Assembly (NCBI GenBank): GCA_023132875.1
Contig: JAGLXN010000032.1
Coordinates: forward strand, 1-43,237
DNA: 43,237 nucleotides
From: Candidatus Parcubacteria bacterium
GTDB taxonomy: Bacteria; Patescibacteriota; Minisyncoccia; JAHIHE01; JAGLIN01
Direction: 5' to 3'
The position numbers and the translations under genes are program-made. Of the stretch, positions 37,690-43,237 are shown piece by piece. The notes below the pieces were generated by a model that saw only the letters and a program-made list of their open reading frames with translations, searched no databases and was not told the DNA's origin. Each line of letters opens with the position of its first letter. Within the stretch, counting starts at the first letter, position 1.

Positions 37690-37712
37690 GGAACGGATTG
37701 CAAATCCGTTCC
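37690..37712. repeat. Palindrome GGAACGGATT GCA AATCCGTTCC
   Basis: 10-bp perfect stem, same GGAAC/GTTCC base as preceding. Confidence 0.9.
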
Positions 37713-37852
37713 CGCTAAAAAGATATTAAAAAAACTGTCTTACAAAATAAAGTTAAAAGAAACTTTTAATTTTAAAACCAAAAGAGGTTTATAATTTTAA
37801 TTAATAAACTATATAATGCAACAAAAACTTTTTTAATTTTTAATTTAATTCT

Positions 37853-38389
37853 ATGCCAAATATTAAACAATCATACCAAATAAAAAATATTTCTATTGAT
37901 AATGTCTATTTAGAAAGTTTAGAAATATTGAAAAAATTAGGAGCGTCAGATATAAAAGAAAATAACACAAACATGGGCATAAAAGAATTAACAGGAACAA
38001 TATCAAGTGCGTGGGGATGGGGAGGAATGAATATTTCTGTACATTTAGAACAATCATCTGATGATGTACTTTTTGTTTTGAATGGTTATATAGCACAAAT
38101 GAGTACAAGTCCTTTAACAAAACAGATGGACAATTTCCTTCAACAATTACAATCCACACTTAAAGAAAAACATAATTGCTTGTTTGAATATGAAAAATTA
38201 ACTCGTTTTTTACCAAAGTATAAAATGTCAATAAATATTAAGGATAAAAAAGTATTTATAACAATTGCAATTGTTCTTTTTGTAACAATGTTGTTAGGCG
38301 AATTTGGAGGACGAGGAGTTGAAATATTATTAACAGGTATAGTTGTTTTAATGGGATATAAATTAGGCAAAAAATATCTTTATAAATAA
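37853..38389 (+). CDS. hypothetical protein with C-terminal TM hairpin
   Basis: Intact ORF; two C-terminal hydrophobic segments. Confidence 0.6.
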   Translation: MPNIKQSYQIKNISIDNVYLESLEILKKLGASDIKENNTNMGIKELTGTISSAWGWGGMNISVHLEQSSDDVLFVLNGYIAQMSTSPLTKQMDNFLQQLQSTLKEKHNCLFEYEKLTRFLPKYKMSINIKDKKVFITIAIVLFVTMLLGEFGGRGVEILLTGIVVLMGYKLGKKYLYK

Positions 38390-38404
38390 TTTAATTAACC
38401 AACT

Positions 38405-38478
38405 CCCTAATCACCAAACAAGTAGATTATTTCAGTTTAAGATAAACCGAATCTTAATCTAAAGTTTGTTGATTAGGG
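38405..38478 (+). promoter_or_regulatory. Upstream hairpin in pnp leader region
   Basis: CCCTAATCACCAAAC / GTTTGTTGATTAGGG with inner TAGATT/AATCTA and AAGAT/ATCTT. Confidence 0.75.
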
Positions 38479-38486
38479 AAATAATA

Positions 38487-38645
38487 AGGGCTTAAGAAAA
38501 AACAAATTGTTTAATTCGTATTCAAATTTGCGACAGATAAACTTTTAAAAAATTGAAGAATAGCCGAGTTATTTTGAAAGTTTTTAAAAGTTTAGATAGC
38601 GTGAATTTGAATACGAAGTGAATAAGTTATTTTTTCTTAAGCCCT
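38487..38645 (+). promoter_or_regulatory. Long extended hairpin in pnp 5' leader
   Basis: 43-nt arms (AGGGCTTAAGAAAAAA...TTCGTATTCAAATT) plus inner 13-bp AAACTTTTAAAAA/TTTTTAAAAGTTT stem; ends 17 nt before pnp ATG. Confidence 0.9.
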
Positions 38646-38662
38646 AAGAAAGGAATAAAAAA

Positions 38663-40753
38663 ATGGAAGTGAAAAGTTTTAAGAAAGATTTTGCGGGGAG
38701 GGAGCTGATCGTGGAAACAGGCAAAATGGCAAATCAAGCCAATGGTTCAGTGACAGTTCAATACGGCGGGACGGTAGTTTTGGCCACAGCCGTAATGAGC
38801 GACAATATTCGGGAAGGAATTAATTATTTTCCGCTAATGGTAGATTATGAAGAGCGGCTTTACGCGGCAGGGAAAATCAAAGGAAGCAGATTTATTAAGA
38901 GAGAAGGTCGTCCGACAGATGAGGCAATTTTGTCAGGACGAATGGTGGATCGAACGATCAGACCATTATTTAATGGTAGAATCAGAAATGATATTCAAGT
39001 TGTTTTAACGATTTTATCCGTGGATCAAGAAAACGATCCTGATATTTGCTCTTTAATCGGCGCTTCTTTGGCACTGGCGATTTCAGATATTCCATGGGAC
39101 GGACCGATCGGCGCGGTGCGAGTCGCTAAAATTGATGGAGAGTTAATTATTAACCCAACCTACGAACAAAGGGATAAATGCTTATTTGATGTTATTGTTG
39201 CCGGAAAAGATGACCAGATAAATATGATTGAAGGCGGCGGAAAAGAAGTTCTGGAAGAAGATATATTAGATAAAATTAAATTCTCCCAAAAATGCGTTAA
39301 AGAAATAATTAATTTCCAGAAAGAAATAATCGCGGAAATCGGCAAAGATAAAAAAGAAGCGAAATTAATTGAAGCAGATGAAAAAACGGAAGACGCGATG
39401 AGAAAATTTTTGGCGGACAGATTAAGCAAGGTTGTTTTCGCGAATAATAAAGATGAACAGCACAAAGAAGGAAAACAACTCAGAGAAGATTTGCATAAAT
39501 TTATAGAAGAGAAATTTAATGATGACGGAGATTTGAAATATATTGCTGATTTAGTGACAGACGAAGAAATAGATGCTTTGGTTCATAAAGAAATTTTAGA
39601 GAATAACAAACGACCAGACAAAAGAGGCGTGGAAGAAATTAGAAAAATCAGCGCACAAGTCGGGCTGTTGCCGAGAACACATGGTTCCGGACTTTTTAAC
39701 AGAGGAGAAACACAAGCCTTGACCGTGGCGACTTTAGGTTCGCCGGGAGACGAACAAACTTTAGACAGTATGGAAGAAGAAGGAACAAAAAGATTTATGC
39801 ATCACTATACTTTTCCTCCATTTTCGGTTGGTGAAGCCGCGCCAATGCGCGGACCGGGACGTAGAGAAATCGGACACGGCGCTTTGGCGGAAAAAGCGCT
39901 ACAGCCATTAATTCCAGCTGACAAAGAAAAATTTCCCTATACAATTCGTTTAGTATCTGAAATATTATCATCAAACGGATCTTCTTCAATGGCGAGCGTT
40001 TGCGGAAGTTCATTGGCGCTAATGGACGCGGGAGTTTTTATCCCAAGACCGGTAGCGGGAATCGCAATGGGACTGATTTCTGACAGTAATGGAAACCACA
40101 AAATATTAACCGACATTCAGGGATATGAAGACCACCACGGCGATATGGATTTCAAAGTCGCTGGCACAGAAAAGGGGATTACGGCAATGCAAATGGACGT
40201 AAAAGTCGCTGGGATAACTTTGGAAATAGTATCTGAGGTTCTATCTAAAGCAAGGGAAGCAAGAATGAGAATTATAGAAACAATGAATGAAGCAATTTCA
40301 GAATCGCGCGCTGATCTTTCCAAATACGCACCGCGAATTACGACAATGAAAATCAATCCCGAAAAAATAAAAGATGTTATCGGTCCGGGCGGAAAGATGA
40401 TCAATGAAATCATCGCGGAAACTGGCGTGGCAATAGATATTGAAGATGACGGGTTAGTGATGATCACTTCCAAAGATTCAGAAGCGGCGGCCAAAGCCGA
40501 AGAGTGGATTAAGAACTTAACCAGAGAAGTTGTCGCGGGAGAAATGTTTCAAGGAAAAGTTGTAAAAATTATGGACTTCGGAGCTTTTGTGGAAATTCTT
40601 CCAGGCAAAGACGGACTGGTTCATATTTCAGAGCTTGCAGAAGGTCGCGTTGAAAAAGTTGAAGACGTTGTAAAGATAGGAGATACTATTAAAGTTAAAG
40701 TAAAAGAAATTGATTCACAAGGAAGAATTAATTTGACTCACAAGGGAGTTTAA
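38663..40753 (+). CDS. pnp: polyribonucleotide nucleotidyltransferase (PNPase)
   Basis: RNase PH domains, IGPGGKMINEIIAETG KH motif, C-terminal S1 domain; SD AAGAAAGGAA. Confidence 0.98.
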   Translation: MEVKSFKKDFAGRELIVETGKMANQANGSVTVQYGGTVVLATAVMSDNIREGINYFPLMVDYEERLYAAGKIKGSRFIKREGRPTDEAILSGRMVDRTIRPLFNGRIRNDIQVVLTILSVDQENDPDICSLIGASLALAISDIPWDGPIGAVRVAKIDGELIINPTYEQRDKCLFDVIVAGKDDQINMIEGGGKEVLEEDILDKIKFSQKCVKEIINFQKEIIAEIGKDKKEAKLIEADEKTEDAMRKFLADRLSKVVFANNKDEQHKEGKQLREDLHKFIEEKFNDDGDLKYIADLVTDEEIDALVHKEILENNKRPDKRGVEEIRKISAQVGLLPRTHGSGLFNRGETQALTVATLGSPGDEQTLDSMEEEGTKRFMHHYTFPPFSVGEAAPMRGPGRREIGHGALAEKALQPLIPADKEKFPYTIRLVSEILSSNGSSSMASVCGSSLALMDAGVFIPRPVAGIAMGLISDSNGNHKILTDIQGYEDHHGDMDFKVAGTEKGITAMQMDVKVAGITLEIVSEVLSKAREARMRIIETMNEAISESRADLSKYAPRITTMKINPEKIKDVIGPGGKMINEIIAETGVAIDIEDDGLVMITSKDSEAAAKAEEWIKNLTREVVAGEMFQGKVVKIMDFGAFVEILPGKDGLVHISELAEGRVEKVEDVVKIGDTIKVKVKEIDSQGRINLTHKGV

Positions 40754-40780
40754 GGCTTAGAATTATGGAATTTAAATTGA

Positions 40781-40906
40781 ATGGTAATTTATGATAACTA
40801 GTAATAATTCATTGTAATTTGTTGTAACTTGTTGTAAAAATCTACAATTAGTTACTATTAATCACTATAAATTACGCGTAGCTAGTTACTATAAATTGCG
40901 TAAAAT
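40781..40906. repeat. Intergenic period-10 inverted repeat (TGTAATTTGT family)
   Basis: GGTAATTTATGATAACTAGTAATAATTCATTGTAATTTGTTGTAACTTGTTGTAA / TACAATTAGTTACTATTAATCACTATAAATTAC. Confidence 0.8.
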
Positions 40907-40930
40907 TCTTAAATCTTTAATACAACACTT

Positions 40931-42874
40931 ATGAAAAATGGCGCAAAAATAAGAACAATGAGTGACGACCTCAAAGATATAAAAAGCGATTCAACTAAAC
41001 AAGATGAGCAGCAAAAATCAGTATCCGAAACTGCCGCAAAAAAAATACAGCAGCCATCCGTTCAATTAAACTCAACTCAACCCGCCAAACCCAACACTTT
41101 GCAGGCTGTTCGTTCTGATATGCAACAACAGCCGGCAGAACCCGATGATAAACAGTCTGAGATAAAAGAAAAAACGGTTCCAGAGTCTCTAAATAATGAC
41201 TCTAATAAACCATTAATCAAACCAATTAGCGATCAAGACAATAAGCTGAAAGAGCTTATAAAAAAAATATCAGACCAAACAGATAAAGACTCTGATGATA
41301 AATATAAGACAGAAAAAAAAGAAGAGGTGACAGCTATATCACAATTAGAAAGAAAAGACGTCACAGCAAAAGAAACAGAAATAGTTGACGAGCTTGCCGG
41401 CAAAAACAAAAATGAATCGGAAATAAAGAAAGAAGATATATCAAAAGAAATCGCGAACGAGCCTGTAAAAAAAGAAGTTGATGATAAAAATACGGATGAT
41501 ATAGATAAACTAAAAAAGTTAATACACAGGATTTCAGAACCAAAATCCAGCATTGAAGAAAAACCAGAAAATAAAACTGTAGATTTAGAAAACACGAAAG
41601 AAAAAAATACAGCTAGCGGTACGGCAAGCCCTTTAGTTCAAAAACCTAAACAAAATATCCAGCAAAATCAAACGATAAAAAAACCGAAAAAACCTTTTTG
41701 GGGGAATATTTCAGAAAAATTAAAAAAAACCAGTGATTCAGAAAAAATCAACGCACTTAGCAGTAAAAAGAAAATTTCCGATATTATGGAAAACGATGAC
41801 AGTAAAACAAAAGAATTAGCCAGCCGATCGGGAATATTGCAAGATAATAAAGATGCGGAACAAAAGGAAGCGTCTCAAAAAGAAAATTTATCAAAAAAAG
41901 CTTACTACGATAAAAACTATGTATCTCCTAATGAAAGATTAATACACGGAAAACAAAAATTCTATAGTTCTGTTTCAAAAAGAATAAAACTAAGAGAAGA
42001 GAAAGATGAATTAAAAGACTTAGAAGATGCCGCAAAAATGAAAAAACAGAAAAAGATTGCCACAAAAGAAGAAGAATATAAAGAATTAAAAAAGAGTATA
42101 ATACAAAAATATCACATAAAATTGTTTTCCTTGCCTTGGAAAAAAATTATTTTTATTGCAGGTATTGTGTTTATATTAACAGGAAGCGCTTTATATTTTG
42201 TTTCAAAAATTAAACCTCCCGCTCCTCCCGCTCCTCCCGCGATTGTTACTGGCATTGAACTTGAAGAGTTTTCAAATCTGGAAAAAGAAATAATAATTGA
42301 AAAAAATGGTCTAAAAGGAAATGATACATGGCTGAAAATAAAAGCTGAAGAAATTTTTGATTCCAGCACAAACATAAAAATTATAAAGCTGATTATAATT
42401 GACAATAATACAAACAAAAATATTCTAACACTGGAAGAAGCTCTTGATACTATCGGTATAATTAATATTGAAGACAATATAAATTATCTTCCAAAAAACT
42501 TTTTAGAAATATCTACAAATAACTATAATTTGTTTATGTTTCAAGCAAATAAAAACTCTCTTAGATATGGATTAGCCATAAAAGTGAATAATGCAGATTC
42601 TATGTCTGTGATAATGGAATCATGGGAACAAGAAGGGGCAAAAAACAAAAAAATGACCAGTGTTCTCAAGCCATTATTTATAGATGATAAAAATTTTGAA
42701 GATGTGTTTGTTCCTTTATCAGCAACAAGGTATAGAAATGTTGAAATAAAATATGTTAGCTTAATAGATAAAGAAACCGCTTTGGATTATTTTATTTACA
42801 ATGACATATTAGTTTTTGCGACTTCAAAAGACAGCGCTTTTATGATGGTTGACTTATTGACTTCAAATGAATAA
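40931..42874 (+). CDS. membrane protein: long charged disordered N-terminus, one TM, PAPPAPP linker, C-terminal globular domain
   Basis: KKIIFIAGIVFILTGSALYFV TM; lysine/glutamate/glutamine-rich N-terminus. Confidence 0.8.
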   Translation: MKNGAKIRTMSDDLKDIKSDSTKQDEQQKSVSETAAKKIQQPSVQLNSTQPAKPNTLQAVRSDMQQQPAEPDDKQSEIKEKTVPESLNNDSNKPLIKPISDQDNKLKELIKKISDQTDKDSDDKYKTEKKEEVTAISQLERKDVTAKETEIVDELAGKNKNESEIKKEDISKEIANEPVKKEVDDKNTDDIDKLKKLIHRISEPKSSIEEKPENKTVDLENTKEKNTASGTASPLVQKPKQNIQQNQTIKKPKKPFWGNISEKLKKTSDSEKINALSSKKKISDIMENDDSKTKELASRSGILQDNKDAEQKEASQKENLSKKAYYDKNYVSPNERLIHGKQKFYSSVSKRIKLREEKDELKDLEDAAKMKKQKKIATKEEEYKELKKSIIQKYHIKLFSLPWKKIIFIAGIVFILTGSALYFVSKIKPPAPPAPPAIVTGIELEEFSNLEKEIIIEKNGLKGNDTWLKIKAEEIFDSSTNIKIIKLIIIDNNTNKNILTLEEALDTIGIINIEDNINYLPKNFLEISTNNYNLFMFQANKNSLRYGLAIKVNNADSMSVIMESWEQEGAKNKKMTSVLKPLFIDDKNFEDVFVPLSATRYRNVEIKYVSLIDKETALDYFIYNDILVFATSKDSAFMMVDLLTSNE

Positions 42875-42925
42875 AGTTGAAATGCTCGTATTCAAATTCC
42901 TTAGCAATATAACAATTTAATAAAT

Positions 42926-43078
42926 ATGAAAAAAAGTAGAATTTTTCCAATAATAAGTTTTTTACTTCTTCTTGGGGCTATATTATTAGCAACATATTTT
43001 AAGAGTGCAGAAAAAAAACTAGAAATAGAGCAGAATCAGATGCAAAATGAAAGCTCAACCGTAAATCAAACGGAATAG
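42926..43078 (+). CDS. small single-TM protein, 50 aa
   Basis: MKKSRIFPIISFLLLLGAILLATYFKSAEKKLEIEQNQMQNESSTVNQTE; below track cutoff, follows 42874 gene. Confidence 0.55.
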   Translation: MKKSRIFPIISFLLLLGAILLATYFKSAEKKLEIEQNQMQNESSTVNQTE

Positions 43079-43102
43079 AAAATTATTCCTTGCGCGTTCG
43101 TT

Positions 43103-43133
43103 GGCTCCATACTCCCGTGTGGAGCCTTTTTGC
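43103..43133 (+). terminator. Rho-independent terminator
   Basis: GGCTCCATACTCCCGTGTGGAGCCTTTTT. Confidence 0.85.
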
Positions 43134-43237
43134 AAGATTTTCTCCAATAAACTAAATGGTAAAATACCCTTTTCTTTTTGTTTATTTATTGATAGACTGA
43201 GATTATGATAAATTAAATTGCTGTATTGTTATATTGT

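Noticed and set aside
1-43237. CRISPR array
   Set aside because: Tandem repeats present have periods of 7-10 bp with no 25-40 bp repeats separated by unique spacers; no cas genes

Overview
AT-rich bacterial window. Gene content (DUF4012 protein, tandem VirB2/TrbC-like pilins, many tiny ORFs, large glycosyltransferase cluster, lone IscU, CCA-adding enzyme) suggests Patescibacteria/CPR or a similar reduced lineage; this is inference, as no taxonomic search was possible. Contents in order: small SD-led ORFs; SpoIIM-like protein; tRNA-Ala(CGC) with tRNA 3'-end relics; nth; rubrerythrin-like protein; cca; tRNA-Arg(CCT) and tRNA-Ala(GGC); an accessory patch (pseudopilin-like fusion, MazG-like, VOC-like, histidine phosphatase); surface-polysaccharide genes; DUF4012; IscU; four tandem pilin-like genes; a large minus-strand glycan/GT-C cluster with ugd; tRNA-Leu(TAG); Xer-type recombinase; rpsO; NYN-domain protein; cupin; pnp; and a disordered membrane protein. 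The most notable signals are not genes: (1) a ~159-nt near-perfect extended hairpin abutting the pnp ribosome-binding site, resembling an RNase III/PNPase autoregulation leader; (2) recurrent placement of a -10-like hexamer 6-7 nt upstream of start codons that lack a Shine-Dalgarno, and of both Ala tRNA 5' ends, suggesting leaderless transcription; (3) period-8 repeats (TGTTARWA)n whose geometry builds an extended -10 plus a start codon; (4) heptamer repeats and palindromes inside coding genes, in frame; (5) several intergenic inverted repeats made of degenerate short tandem units, a REPIN-like element and MITE-like copies. All functional claims are from sequence reading only.
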